Source: Vanilla planifolia (lineage: Eukaryota; Streptophyta; Magnoliopsida; Asparagales; Orchidaceae). Taken from it: 64,000 nucleotides of DNA. The position numbers were made by a program, and so were the translations under genes. The DNA lies in the NCBI GenBank assembly GCA_023846275.1, contig CM043870.1, positions 5,517,527-5,581,526 of the forward strand, written 5' to 3'. The notes beneath the pieces were generated by a model that was not told where the DNA came from, searched no databases, and worked only from the letters and a program-made list of their open reading frames with translations. Positions 26,293 to 38,720 of the stretch are shown piece by piece (within the stretch, counting starts at the first letter, position 1; every line of letters starts with the position of its first letter).

Positions 26293-27400
26293 TGCTAGAC
26301 ATCTAATAATGATATAAATGTATGATTAGGACCAAAACAATTAAAAATATTTTTTTCAAAATAGAAAAGCATTTTCATATGCAATTAATGAACACAGAAA
26401 ATATTTGGCTACTAAAAAGTATATTACAAAAAATTAAAATTGTCAAGCAACATTCTAATTCATTGAATTTCATGCCTACAAGAAAAGTCATACTTTTATC
26501 TAAAATTTTTTTATACATAATTAGTATCACAGTTATCAATCAAAGTTGCTCAACTAGATCCTTCGAAATCATTTGACTAGATGGATCAACTTTTGAGCTT
26601 GTTATAACACTAGAGTTAGCAATGAGCACAATGTTTTCCATATTTCAATGTTGAGGTAAATCTTTCAAATATAAAGTGCATACATAAATATAAATTCTTG
26701 GCCTCTTTTAAGACAAGGATAATGTGTTCAGATATAAGATTGTTAAAAAAAATTGAAAATGTATGTATGGTAATAAAGGTTGTGTGAAGAAATTTTCAAA
26801 GTATGGAGGAAAATCCTAACAAAGAAAAAAAAGAGATGCACAATGAAGATCCATGATTCATTTAAATAACTAATGAATAGCTTTGGTAGAGAAAAAATGC
26901 CATACATTACCTTTGAAATCCGATAATTATCAAATGCAACTCACTAAACACAATATGATATGCTTGGCCTTGAGGAAAATAAAGCAAATTGGAGTGTTGA
27001 TTAATTTTGGGAACATGCCTCTGAATTATTTTTTCTTGGGAAGATTGTGCAAAGAATATAGTGATTCATTGGGATTGAATCTTTATTCATCAATTGGTGA
27101 CAAACAATAAAACTGTTTGCAAGGATTTGTTCATTCGATGATGATAAGTCATAAAGTCATCACACTTTTATAAATTTTCACTATCTCCTTAAGCCATCCC
27201 AAAAATCATTGAACTAACTTGACTTCTCTTAGGTTCTTTAATTAATTTATTGGAGAAATTCCAAAAGAATATATCTATACATTTACAATAATCCAATCAT
27301 GCATATTAAATACATTCAAATTTTCCAAATAAAATGATAAAGTTAGATAGCATTATTTAAATCAAAAAATAGATGGCAACTCTAACTTGGTTGCTTTATC
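26293..27400. other. Intergenic, nothing recognised
   Basis: Two open frames of 75-84 codons on the plus strand (26322-26576, 26883-27110) are AT-biased and match nothing I know. The last part upstream of 27411 should contain the promoter of the small gene at 27476. Confidence 0.35.
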
Positions 27401-27410
27401 TACCATTCAT

Positions 27411-27418
27411 CTATTTAA
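27411..27418 (+). promoter_or_regulatory. Possible TATA box of the small two-exon gene
   Basis: TATTTAAA within CTATTTAAACCC, about 60 nt before the ATG at 27476. This would place transcription start near 27440-27445 with a leader of about 30 nt. Confidence 0.35.
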
Positions 27419-27475
27419 ACCCAACTCTACTCATTGTTTTATGACATTACACAAGAGAAAAACATCAAGAAAGGT

Positions 27476-27847
27476 ATGAGAGTAGTCTCATGGTCAAAGG
27501 GCCTTGGCACTTTCCCTTCTTTCTCGTTTCTGTTATCTCATTTATGTCCTCCAATCCACTATTTTGATCTTTTATTCACCTTGGATATGGTAAGTTATGT
27601 CCACAATCCCTTTTTAATCTCTTTAAAAGTTTAATCAAACTCACTTGATTATTTTTTTGGGTTAACATAGAAGTCTCAAGGAGCATTAGAGCCAAAAGAA
27701 CAAGGTGAGGACTCTTCTCAAGAACATAAGATATTCAAGCCTTCAAAGAAATGGAAGCCTTCCCAAGCTGATAATATTTGGCGGGCTGAAAAATCTTTAC
27801 GTCCTCAAAAGAAAAAGCCAAAACCTAGAGAAGGTCAACACAACTAA
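27476..27847 (+). CDS. Candidate two-exon gene for a 96-aa Lys/Pro-rich small protein, family unknown
   Basis: Exon 1 (27476-27589, 38 codons) ends at ATG|GTAAGT, a perfect plant donor. The 81-bp U-rich intron ends TTTTTTTGGGTTAACATAG. Exon 2 (27671-27847) is open for 58 codons to TAA. Both are in phase 0, and exon 2 has a stop just inside the intron, so it can only be read spliced. Exon 1 has a short hydrophobic stretch ('GTFPSFSFLLSHLCPP') that could be a weak signal or anchor. Exon 2 is hydrophilic, with an acidic Gln/Glu/Ser part ('EPKEQGEDSSQEHK') and then a basic Lys/Pro part ('KPSKKWKPSQ', 'RPQKKKPKPREGQHN'). A short precursor with a basic tail ending HN recalls plant signalling-peptide precursors, but the IDA, CLE, CLEL/RGF, CEP and CIF motifs are all absent. 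An alternative ATG at 27490 gives a more signal-like peptide but stops before the donor. Confidence 0.45.
27590..27670 (+). other. Predicted intron of the small two-exon gene
   Basis: Starts GTAAGT and ends AACATAG with a run of seven T shortly before. The length (81 bp) is near the usual minimum for plant introns. Confidence 0.45.
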
Positions 27848-29739
27848 TGAAACTTTTTTTCACTTTCAATCCTACTTCATGTCAATTATGTATAAACCAT
27901 CTTTTTTATGCTAAATAAAAGTTGAATACGTGAGATCAATTTCTCTTAATTATATTTTTCTTCTTAATAATCATATTACATTAATATAGACATAAAAAAT
28001 CATCTAATATTAGATATTCAAAATAAATTATAAAATTAATATAATTTGTTTAGATTCATAGGTATTCAATAATCTTATGTACTAAGCCTATCTTCGACTC
28101 TCAAAAAACTATTTCTTAACAAGAGGTATTAGAATCAGTGTCTCAACTCAAATAAAGTTATTCATGCAATGTTTTGCTCTCATTGGTCTGATTTGCAATG
28201 ATTGAGTAAACATCAAGCACAACTCTAACAAAATATATGAACAAAAGATTGGGATATTTGAATATACATAATAAGATAAATTGGCCTATTGAATGATGAA
28301 TAAATCTGTTATGAATGTCTTATGTGCTGTATTTAACCCAAATTAGACTTTCAAATAATTATCAAGATAATATCATTTCAAGTCTTAGTTTTACTCACTC
28401 ATTGATCTTAAAACTTTTATCTCTAAAATATTTGTATATTTTAAAAATATTTTTGCTTCATCCTTACGATGATTCAGATAAGACCAATGAGTTGGCTTGA
28501 GAGATGTCAAATTTCTAAAGAGAAATTAATAATGAGTAAAGTGGATGTAATCATCACTATAAAGAGGGATAATTGAGCATAAAAAGAGTGAGATTGGCCC
28601 ACTTTAAAAAGAAATAAACAATATATAAAAAAATTTAATATATTTCTTAGCTATAAATATAAGGCTTTAAACTAATAAATAGCATTTAATTCAATTTATA
28701 AACTTTCTTTCTTTGTGTATTAAATGCTTGTCAAATGTCCTTAAAATGCAAAGGGAATCTTTTTGAGTTCGCACAGTCCCACTCACGCAGCCTTTGTGGG
28801 AATTCCTTGCGGTTGCTTTATGGAAAGTGTACCTTTTGTTTTCTTTTACAAGAAAAAGTATAACTTTTGAGGGCACGTGGTGATCATTGTGCCTTCAATG
28901 AAGGGCTCAAATAGAATAAAGATGTATTTTTTTTGATAAAAAATAATTATAAAATTCACTAAAGGGTAAAGCCAAATTTACATTTTTTTTTAACTATGTT
29001 GTCCACACAAATAATATTTATTGACTTCAATAATAATAATTTATAGAATTTTATTAAGTGACAAATGATGCATAATTCTATAACTATTATTAGAAGACTT
29101 ATTGACTTAATTTATAGTTTTGTTTTTCATTGTAGTTGTTGTCTTAACCATTTTTTTTAATTTAAAGGTTTTTATTTAAATTATGATAACTTATTTTTGT
29201 TTATCATTTTATGATTTTATCTTTTTTTTTTTAAATATTCTTTATCTTTGAGATTTCTTGACCCTTAAGCTGACCTTTGATCATTAATATAATGGATTTT
29301 TTCAGGTTAAAAAAATACTGACAAAATTTTTTAGATGTATATACTTAGATTCATTTGTAATCTTATTACTTGCTTAATTTTGAAATCATAGATTATTAAC
29401 AAAAAATCAACTAAATTTTTAGTTATGATATCAACAAACTAGTTTCTTAAAAACTCTTTTGGAATGAAAGAACTCAAGGCTCTTAATGAGGAAATATTTA
29501 CATTACAACTATTAATTTACAAGAACCAAAGAGTAATATCCTACTTGAATGGCCTTGAGATTGAATTATAGAATCTTGATCGAGATTAATCTCGCAATTA
29601 AAAAGTCCTAAAGTTGAAAATCTAAAACAATTTTCCTTATGTTTGGAGAGTCTCAAAGGCCTCACATTAGGCAAAGATTTGTTATAATGAGGTTGGATAA
29701 CATTAACATGATATGGGTTGGTTGGTTTAAGAAACAAGT
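27848..29739. other. Intergenic, nothing recognised apart from a G-box
   Basis: A GC-richer patch at about 28740-28910 includes GGCACGTGG (a CACGTG G-box near 28873-28880), but no gene could be tied to it. The 61-codon minus frame there is unsupported. Confidence 0.35.
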
Positions 29740-31858
29740 TATTAATTATTGATCCAAAATTGCATGTTAACTTTACTTCTTAATTTGGTTAATAACTCAA
29801 ATTAAGTCCCAATTGATCCCACAAAATTTACTAATGATAAGCTCACAAACCACCTTCCATGACATTATAGAGCTTGTTGCCTAGGTTTCCCAAAGATGAC
29901 AAGATTGTCAACTATAAATTGGATGACAAAAAAAAATTAAAGCTTACTTCTTAATGAAATGCTTGGAAATAAAAAAATTTCAATAATCAACACACATAAA
30001 TACCAAAAAATAGATTTAAAAATTCAAGAAATATTTCAACTCCTCTTGAAGTTATTTCTATCAAATACAAATTTACAATGATAAGTTTAATTTTTTTCCA
30101 CTTGTTTTCAACCTTAATTGAAATTCCTAAGTCACATTCAATATTTGATGGTAGCCAAATTCTTATATGGATTCCACCTATAATTTAGGTAAATTTCACA
30201 AGTCAAAACCCTAGGCTTAAACTAGAATTTTGAATCAACTTCAAATCAAGTGTGGTAAAAATTTCCATTGCTTGTATAAGATCTACACTTTAAGTTAAAT
30301 CTTCAAATCAAGCCCAAACTCTTAAGTGGGTGGAATTCTTATTTTATATCGAAATTATATGTTAAGATTTAAACCCATAAGATTAACATGAGTGCAATAA
30401 AAATAAGATTGATAAAACAATAATGAAAAAATAAAGAAGAATGATAGAGATAATCAATTTGTGTTATTCGACAAAGATTAAGCTACGTTTATAAAGATGA
30501 AAAAAGATCTATTATAGTCAAATCTATAAATTTAAAATTGAACTCACATAAAAAGGAAACAAGTTCATCAATATATATACATAATATTGTAGATACAAGA
30601 ATATTAACTCTGTTGCAAAAGGATAAGATGCTTTAATCTCTTTTTAATAAAAATGAAGAAAAAGAAAATAATACTTCATCCTTTTTAAGAGAACTTTTTT
30701 ACTCTAACACTTATTTTACTTGGAACTTGATTGTTTTTATAGATTCCAAATATCATATATTTAACTCCAAAAGTAATGTGTTCATACTCAATGCATTATT
30801 TATAAACCTTTTTAAATACAATTGTATGATTTTATACTTAAACATTTAATAAACATCATCTTTTAAAAATTATCAAACTTAATTTCTGACATAAGAATGT
30901 CTAATATTAGCTCATAAATAACACATCCACTAGCATCGTATTACTTCTATAAGTCTACCAATATAAAATTTGGTTTAAAATTGCTTAAAATGCTTAAAAT
31001 TGAATTTTTTATTGATTTCGCCACATATTGTTGTCCGTCACCATCACCGCTGCCGTCAGCAACAGTTGTAGTTGACTGAACTGACCCACTTCCGCGTGAG
31101 CTGATTGACTTGGGAACATTGTTTGAGTCACTCTGACCCATTACCAATGACAATCTACGACGACCCACACTAACTTGTTTGTCTCGTCAACCTGTTATAT
31201 TTCGCCCAACTCGTGCCTACCCGAAACCCATGTCAGATGCACTGAGACCTCCATCTGTTAAGCATAAATCTAGCCCAGCCATTTGCCAGTCGTCATTACC
31301 TTCGCTTGAAATGCATAATTTGTTTGGAACAATACAAAGTTAAAGTTGTTTTTTCTATTAAAGTACTTTATATATAGTTTGCTTAAATTCTTAATTTTAT
31401 ATGTATGAAATTAGATATGATAAAAATTATTTTGTAAGGATTTATGCTTAATACTTAAAGTGTTGTCGTCTGCTCAACTTAATAATCTATGCTACAAGTT
31501 TAAAATACTAATATCTGAATAGTTTTAAAATATCACACATATCAATAAATTTTGATTATATAGTATTTTTTTTTTATATTTTTTAATATTTTATTGAGCA
31601 TCTCTAATATCATATGCTCTAATTTAGACTTTGATAAAAGACTAAATCTGTCATGTATCAATTTCATTTTTGAATTCATGTAATAGTAAAAAAATAGCCA
31701 TTATTTGGATTGAAAATTTAGTTATTCTCTATGTCAAGCTAATATTATTGTTAATCATATGTGATCTTGTTGAAGATAGATCTCCTCTTCAAAATCACTA
31801 TATCATTTGTTACATAAGCTAATTAAGTTTATGCAATGCCTAAACTTGACATTATTAA
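29740..31858 (-). mobile_element. Left part of an old Ty1/copia element (pol tail and LTR-like repeat)
   Basis: Reading leftwards on the minus strand, 31849-31805 gives 'KFRHCINLISLCNK', like the conserved end of copia pol polyproteins ('KFKHC.DLI.V'). Beyond it, about 31790-30460, lies sequence that recurs at 37.0-37.5 kb (blocks near 'TTGAATTCATGTAATA' and 'GGATTGAAAATT'), probably LTR. A second block at 29.74-30.10 kb recurs at 38.39-38.72 kb. Because the blocks are in swapped order at the two sites, I cannot fix the LTR limits. The element is broken and old. A GC-richer patch (31.0-31.3 kb) within it looks foreign. Confidence 0.5.
31854..31858. repeat. Target-site duplication ATTAA, left (solo LTR)
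   Basis: Directly before the TG start of the LTR; exact match of 34110-34114. Confidence 0.85.
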
Positions 31859-32406
31859 TGTCAAGCCCCCACCTAACCAAGTATCATTATATAACAATAT
31901 TATCATAAATTTGCTTAGCTGTTACATCAAGTGAGGACAAATAACCCAAAAATCAAAGGTGGGGACCCGACGGTAAGACAAACACACACTCCAAAATTCG
32001 CAATATATATAAACACGAACATGTTTTTATAATAATCACACCAAAACTTCTTTTTGTTTTACACATCTCGTGAAAGGGGTTCTTTTGTAGCAGTACCATT
32101 CCCATCTCTCCGTGTAGTGATTTCATGACCTGTGATGTAAGCACTAAATGAGATTTTATAAATCTCAGTAGATAAATTCACATAATTAACAAAGGAAATA
32201 AAAGGCATAACAAATACCATTAACAGTAAAGATGAATGTCATACATACATATAAGGTAATGCCAAATGAAAACCATAAAGAATGTCAATTCCTTATATAG
32301 TGTGTTGTTATCGGGCCCAATTCCCTTTGACGCATTATCCTCTGGATCCAATCATCATCAATAAATGACCTCCAGCCGGCATCCAACCAATCACATAACA
32401 ATAGGC

Positions 32407-32650
32407 AAATATCTGATCCGAAGATCGATACCCTGCAACACATGCTGAGCCTAATGCCACCAGGTAGGTATGGTACCATACCCTACAACACATGCTGAGC
32501 CTGGTGTAAATCATCATGGAGTCATAGCACATAATACCAGGCAGATATCTGATCCGAAGATCGATACCCTGCGACACACGCTGAGCCTGATATAAACACT
32601 AGGTAGATATCTGATCCGAAGATCGATACCCTGCAACACATGCTGAGCCT
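32407..32650. repeat. Minisatellite, about four ~62-68-bp units inside the solo LTR
   Basis: A 46-bp core containing GATCCGAAGATCGATACCCT and ending CATGCTGAGCCT occurs at 32407-32452, 32543-32588 and 32605-32650. A shortened unit, keeping only the ACCCTACAACACATGCTGAG end, lies near 32473-32503. Confidence 0.9.
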
Positions 32651-33409
32651 AGTGGTGAGGATAATGTTCTCTGGGAATCCCATTGTTTTATTTATCATTT
32701 TCCAAACATCAATCCATGTCATATCAAAAGTCCTTTCATGTCATATTGTTTCATCTCTTTCTTTAGCATATTGTATTATATTCTTTCTTTCCATGTTATT
32801 TCTTCTTTTTCTAATTATCATACCAATGCATAAGTAACAACAAAAACATCAGGTTTTCCTTTACCATATGCAACAATTTAAAACACCATGTGATAGTAAT
32901 AAAACCATGTAAAACATACAATACTGTGCTACATCACAGGGTTAGGAAATTATCTACCTGAATTTGCTGTACCAACCGTCTTACTCACTTCTGATTTTTT
33001 CTTGATATCCTACAAGCCCGTAAAATACAAAAATAATTAATTTAAATATGCTTATTAGTCAAAAATTGCTTTCTAAAAGCTTTCCCAAACACACCCCAAA
33101 ATAAATCCCAAAAGGAGTTGGACCGGCCACGGTCTATGCTGGACCGCCCGCGTAGAAAACTTTCTAAAAGCTTTTCCAAACAGCTTTCCAAAACTGCATT
33201 TTCTAAATTCCCAAATTCCTTACGCCGTCGCTGGACCGCCCGCTCGGCTCGCTGGACCGCACGCTCTCGACGCTGGTCCGGGTGTGCTCGGAGCGCGGGA
33301 CCGCGCGTGCTAGGTGCCCTGGAGCGCGTGCTCGACGTGCTGGACCGCACGTGCTCGGCATCCGGTTCAGCAGCGTAACCCGGTCCAAAGCCTGGACCGG
33401 TTCACGCCG

Positions 33410-33411
<2 letters not shown>

Positions 33412-33448
<37 letters not shown>
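33412..33448. repeat. (CT)n microsatellite inside the solo LTR
   Basis: An uninterrupted CT run of about 37 bp next to the GC-rich core. Confidence 0.95.
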
Positions 33449-33450
<2 letters not shown>

Positions 33451-34109
33451 GTTCGGCGAAACCGAAACCTTTCGCCTGCGAAATTCGAGACCTCCGGCGT
33501 CTCCCGCCGGCCAAATCAACCCCTCTCGATCTCCGTCGCTCACCGAAAAACCCTTACACAATGACGACAAAGAAATTTTCATTTTCCTTACCTTACGGAA
33601 CCCTCGCCGACCTTCACCGTCGCGTGCCGAAATTCCTCAAAGAGGACGGTGGCTGCTGTCGGAATCTCGTCCTTAAGGAAACTCTCGCCGTAGTCACGTT
33701 TGTTGCAGAACCTCGCACTCCGGAAATCTCTCCTTGCAGCCGTATGCAGTCGAAGTTTTTGCAAACGTAATTTCACCCGATTAGCATTTATAAACGCTGC
33801 AGATATGTGTCAAACTCTCCTGAAGCAACGGCCAGGTGGCTCGTAAAACAGCTCTTTTGCATAAAACCCCCTATAAATGCATTATTTGCAAATCTATCCT
33901 CCGCCAAAAAGGAATTTGAACTGAGCCGACATTTAAAAATTACAATTTTATCCTCAACGTTACAAATTTATCCCAAATCTTCAAAAATTCATAATTTATT
34001 CATTAGAGCTCCGAAAATTACAAATTAAACATCGTTGGATTCGTCTCACAGAGCTCTTTCGTTTAAGCAAATAAAATAAAATAACATACGAAATACTAAG
34101 GATGTTACA

Positions 34110-34114
34110 ATTAA
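34110..34114. repeat. Target-site duplication ATTAA, right (solo LTR)
   Basis: Directly after the terminal CA; exact match of 31854-31858. Confidence 0.85.
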
Positions 34115-37100
34115 GAGGCTTCATTTTTATATCAATTGCATTATAAGTTGTTTCAATTTTTTATCATGACATCTCCTTTACTTATGATGCCTCAAACAAA
34201 GTGAAAAATTTATATCTATATGAAACATTTCATCATTAGTTAAAAAATAGCATTTTTAGAGTGATAAATAATGGTAACATCTAATGTTTTTGTAAGCTCA
34301 CTATATATTCTTATTAACCAAATAGTTTTTTAAATTGCTTTTGTGAGTGCCATGCACTAGGCCTTAGTAGTAGATAAAATAATAATAAGTTAAAGTATTA
34401 CTCTCTTATTGATGGCACATCTTCCAAGTGTAAACATATAAAATGTTAGTAACCTTTTATAAAGGTCACCAAAATAATATAAATCAACATATCCAATAAG
34501 TAAGCTATCATTTTTATTAAATAATAAGCAAACATGTTTTTTTACCTTTAAGATATTATATTATCCACCTCATTATTTGATTATGTAATTTTTTGGGTTA
34601 TTATATATCTACAAATGATGTTAATAGCTTGTGCAATATCTGTATGAATAGAAACCATGACATAAGGTATCTTTTTCATGTATTGGTTGTCATTTTCTAA
34701 TTTTAGTGAAAATATTTTCGATAGTTTAAAGTGAGTAGATAAAAGAGTGTTAACTAACTTAGCTTTAGGCATTTTAAACTTCTTTATGATTTTTTCAATA
34801 TAATGTCATTGAATCAATCACAACTTCTCAACACTTTTGTCTCTAATAATAATACACATACTAAGAATCTTCTTTACTGCTCCCAAATCCTTCATTTCAA
34901 AATCACCTTTTAGTATAGCTTTTATTTTATTGATTTTAGATTTTATTTTATATGCAACTAATATATCATTAACATACAAAAGTAAATCCAAGCTCCATTT
35001 AGTCATAAATAAAAAAAATTATCATACTTACACCTTATAAAGCTTTGTTTTAGTATAAATTTATTAAACTTCTATACCACTATCAAGGATATTATTTTAA
35101 CTCTTATACAATAATTCTCATAAAACACACATGATTCTCTTTGCTATAAAGGATAAAATGATATAAACCAAAAGTACTCATAACATATTTGTATAAAAGT
35201 CCATTTAAATGATTTAAAATGAACTAATAAATCCTCTAACAAAGTATTAAATCATAACATACTTATCATTTAACACCTAACTCTTGAAATCTAAAGATTT
35301 AATTTTCTCATTACAACAAAGCATTTACCAATTTATCTAATATACATTTTTCTTAAACATATGGATTTCTTTACAAATTAAAGCCACTAAACCATAATAT
35401 AACATAAATAACATAGATGCACTTAAGTTACAGAATATGTCTACCTTAGTTTTTGAATAGTGGTCACATTGTAAAAGTGTTCTTAAAAAATTTTCCTCAC
35501 AAATTCAAGCTCCTCCCTTTGTCTTATTTTCTTTACTAGATAAAAAAAGTGAAATACCAAAATTTCACTTCCTTCTCACACCAAGTTACAAAAGTTTCCC
35601 TCATTATTAGAAGTTTATCATCAAAATTTAAATCAAATTAAAATATTTCTTATGTATTTTCTCTTCTAGTTCCAAAGTGCTTAATTTTTTTATTTATTTG
35701 TCCATTGAACTTCAATCATAAAACAATAATGGACTTGATATAGTTAATAATGATTTAGTATACGTATTAATTTTTGTATTTTTACTCTAATGTGAGAACT
35801 CATATTTAGATAAAAGTAAAAGGTTTTCAAACATTGTTTTCATGTGATTTTCAAATGTATAAATTTATACTACATTTGTTATGGTTTTCAAAAGATGAGA
35901 TTACCAATGGTGTGGTTATTATTATAAAAAATACTTTCAAAACTAAGAAAAAAAAAGAATAAGAAGGAGATGATCTGACAACGAACCTAAGCAAGGCAAG
36001 TAAAGGTCACCACAATTGCTTAGGATTATATGTATGGCAAAGGAAGTTTTGGAACAAAAGTGAGCCAAAAAGGATTGTGCATGCCTAAGAGAGTTTTGTG
36101 AACAAGAGTGAGCCAAATAGGATTAGAATGCCCATACAAAGACATGCTTATCAATCATCATTATAAGAAAAAAAGCAAACTTACAAATGTGCTACGTACC
36201 TACCTTAATGCTTGTGTCATTTCTTTTCTCTTTTTTATTTTTTCATGCTCAATTTTTTATAATATTTGCCAACTTCCACTTCCATGTATCCAAAATAATA
36301 GCAACCAACAAGCTGTATTTTGTTAGGGAAAACAATCAATTATACAATTGAATCAATAAGCTAGAAAGCATAACAAAATTATTGTTTTTAGAAATCTATT
36401 AAACTAGTTTGTTTGTAAAAATATTGGTTTTGCTATTTCTTTCATTTTCTTTCTCCTCTTTTTATTTCTTCTCCCCTTAACCAGTTTCAAGAGCTTAGAT
36501 TTCCCATTTTTTTCAATTTTTTCTTCAGCTCCCCTTTCTTTCTTTATTTAAAGCCTCATCAATATCTCTCAAATTCTACCCTTCTAATTGTTGACAACAC
36601 CATCCCATGGCAATTTCATCAGAAGGAAACGTAATTAGTTATCTTCAACTAAACAAGAGAACGAGCATTGCCTCCTCCATGGTGCTTCAATGGTCATACA
36701 ACAATGATTAGAGTTGAGTTATATGAGTGGAAGAAAAATAAAAATAGAAGAGCTGGCTAAGTAAGGAATTAGATTAGAGATAAATAAAAAAATAAAATAA
36801 TTAATTACATATTTTATATTTAAGATTTGATAAATTATAATAACTTTAAATGAATTTTGATTTAGATAAAATAAGCATCATAGATTGTCTCAATGAGCTA
36901 TATTTAATATTTAACATTTTAAAATATTTTATCTTTTAATCATTCTAGTATGTTGTACAAGACTCTAACATATGCATAAATTTTAAAATATTAATATGAT
37001 TTTATTATATTATGAAATTGAGGATATTATACAAAGCCACGAATACAAATTGCGAACTCACACAAAAAAATAAGCTAACCTAAACATATCCAATGATGCA

Positions 37101-38720
37101 AATATACAAAAATATTAACCTTTTAATGAAAAATACAACATTTCTTAATTTCTTACACAAGACAGAACTCAAATAATGTAACACCCGTTCCCTTTTGAGA
37201 AAATATGTTTGCTTTCACACTTACTTTCCCTCATCTTCATAAGCTCTATAATATTTATATATTTAAAATATAATATACTGAATACAAAAAAAATCTAGTG
37301 TTCATAGTTAGCCCACAATAGCCATTTTCTTCAACTATAGTTGTATGGTTTTGCACTCAAACATGTGATAAAAACCATCTTTTAAAAGCTAACAAAGTTA
37401 AGTTTGAAGCTTGAATTCATGTAATAATACTAGATGGATATAATTCGGATTGAAAATTACTACTATATATACATACAAACCCTAATAGCACCTTCATGTT
37501 GTTCTCTACAAGGTCATATCAAGACATGACATTTATTAAAATTTATAGTCTATAGGAACTAAATAAATTCATAAACATTATAATGAAGTGTTTAATGATG
37601 CCATATATCAATAACATTGTGGGTATGTTGATAGATTGAATAATCTTATGGATGCAAAATTCCTAATCATGATGAATAATGGTATCATTAAGTCAATGCC
37701 AAAGTTTTTAAATACTTTTTAATCTCTTGCTATGACAAGAATACCTTACCTTCCATCTATCAATCCACTTAAATTAGGTCTTTGTAAAGCTTTTTCTATC
37801 AAAAAAAAGTTAAGAGACCTAAAAAAGAGATCTTTAGATCATAATTAAGACTCTTTGGTAATTAAAAATTAATTTTCAACATAAATAATCATTGGATTAT
37901 GAAAATGTGGGATATTGATAAGGTCCATTCATCTTTCTCCAAATCATTTTTTCATTTCTCATATACTCTTATTTACGCTTGAACTTCTAAGCTGTTAATC
38001 AATAGTTCTCAATCTTAAATAGTAATTAACGAGATTGGGCATATGCAAGTTCAAAGTGACACACCCCTACAATGGAAAACTCTCGTTCCTTGAATTTGTG
38101 AATATTTCTTTTGCTATAAATGCATCTCATTATAACAAAATTAAAACCTAATGTTACTTAAAATTTCATTGTAACTAAAGAGTCAAGTAAACTTATGCTT
38201 AACAAAAACTCAGTTATACCAAAGATAAATGTAAGCTCATGAAAAAGACAAAAACAACGTAAAGAAAATGTCTTAACCCAAGACAACTAAAAAATTACTT
38301 ATAAAGAATATGGTTATGCTAATTTATTAGAGGTTAACTTATATTAACATTATTTAGTTTAGTTCTTTTAAGAAAACAATTCAATTTAATTGTTGATCCA
38401 AATTTTCAAATTAGATTGAGTTTAAGATTTGGTTGTTAACCTTAATGAGATACTAATTAACCAAAAAATACTCATTGTTGATTAGCTTGTCATCCACCTT
38501 CCACAACATTATAGAGCTTGTTGACCAACTCTAAAGAGGAAAGAATTTTTCAACCATAAGTTTGGTTATATGCCAAATAAAGCTTGTCGCACAAGGAAAT
38601 ATTTGAAAAATCCAAATCTCAATAATTAACTCATATGAAGCATTAAATAAAATTGGATTTGGTATTAAAAAAATATTTCAACTCCTTAAAGTTATTTTAT
38701 GTAATATAATTTTTTTTTCA
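34115..38720 (-). mobile_element. Right part of the old Ty1/copia element (RT and RNase H remnants, LTR-like repeat)
   Basis: On the minus strand, 35006-34818 reads 'LLLYVNDILVAYK' and 'FEMKDLGAVKKILSM', the copia RT block around its YVDD-type box. 34772-34581 reads 'STHFKLSK' and 'IHTDIAQAI', the start of copia RNase H. Weak RNase H similarity continues to 34115. The order RT, RNase H, then (across the solo LTR) the pol tail fits one minus-strand element. 37.0-37.5 kb and 38.39-38.72 kb hold the repeat blocks shared with 29.7-31.8 kb. Many breaks are present; it is an old fossil. 35.6-37.0 kb holds nothing I can assign. Confidence 0.6.

Larger units (their letters stand above)
31859..34109 (-). 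mobile_element. Solo LTR (2,251 bp), Ty3/gypsy Del/Tekay-like, inside a copia element
   Basis: Plus-strand ends are TGTCAAGCCCCC and GGATGTTACA, with exact ATTAA duplications on both sides. Read on the minus strand it starts TGTAACATCC and ends GGGGGCTTGACA. The early 'TTGTAATTTTT' phrases are typical of Del/Tekay LTRs, so I place it on the minus strand, with moderate confidence. It holds no internal region. Inside are a ~62-68-bp minisatellite (32407-32650), a GC-rich core with many CTGGACCGC-like words (33115-33390) and a (CT)n run. Copia pol similarity is found immediately on both sides, so this LTR landed in an older copia element. Confidence 0.85.

Noticed and set aside
27671-27847. IDA, CLE or CLEL/RGF peptide at the tail of the small gene
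   Set aside because: The tail ends in HN, but the Pro-rich IDA core, the CLE core and the DY start of CLEL are all absent.
33042-33776. Several Arg/Ser-rich frames
   Set aside because: They fall inside the GC-rich core and CT tract of the solo LTR. They arise from composition.
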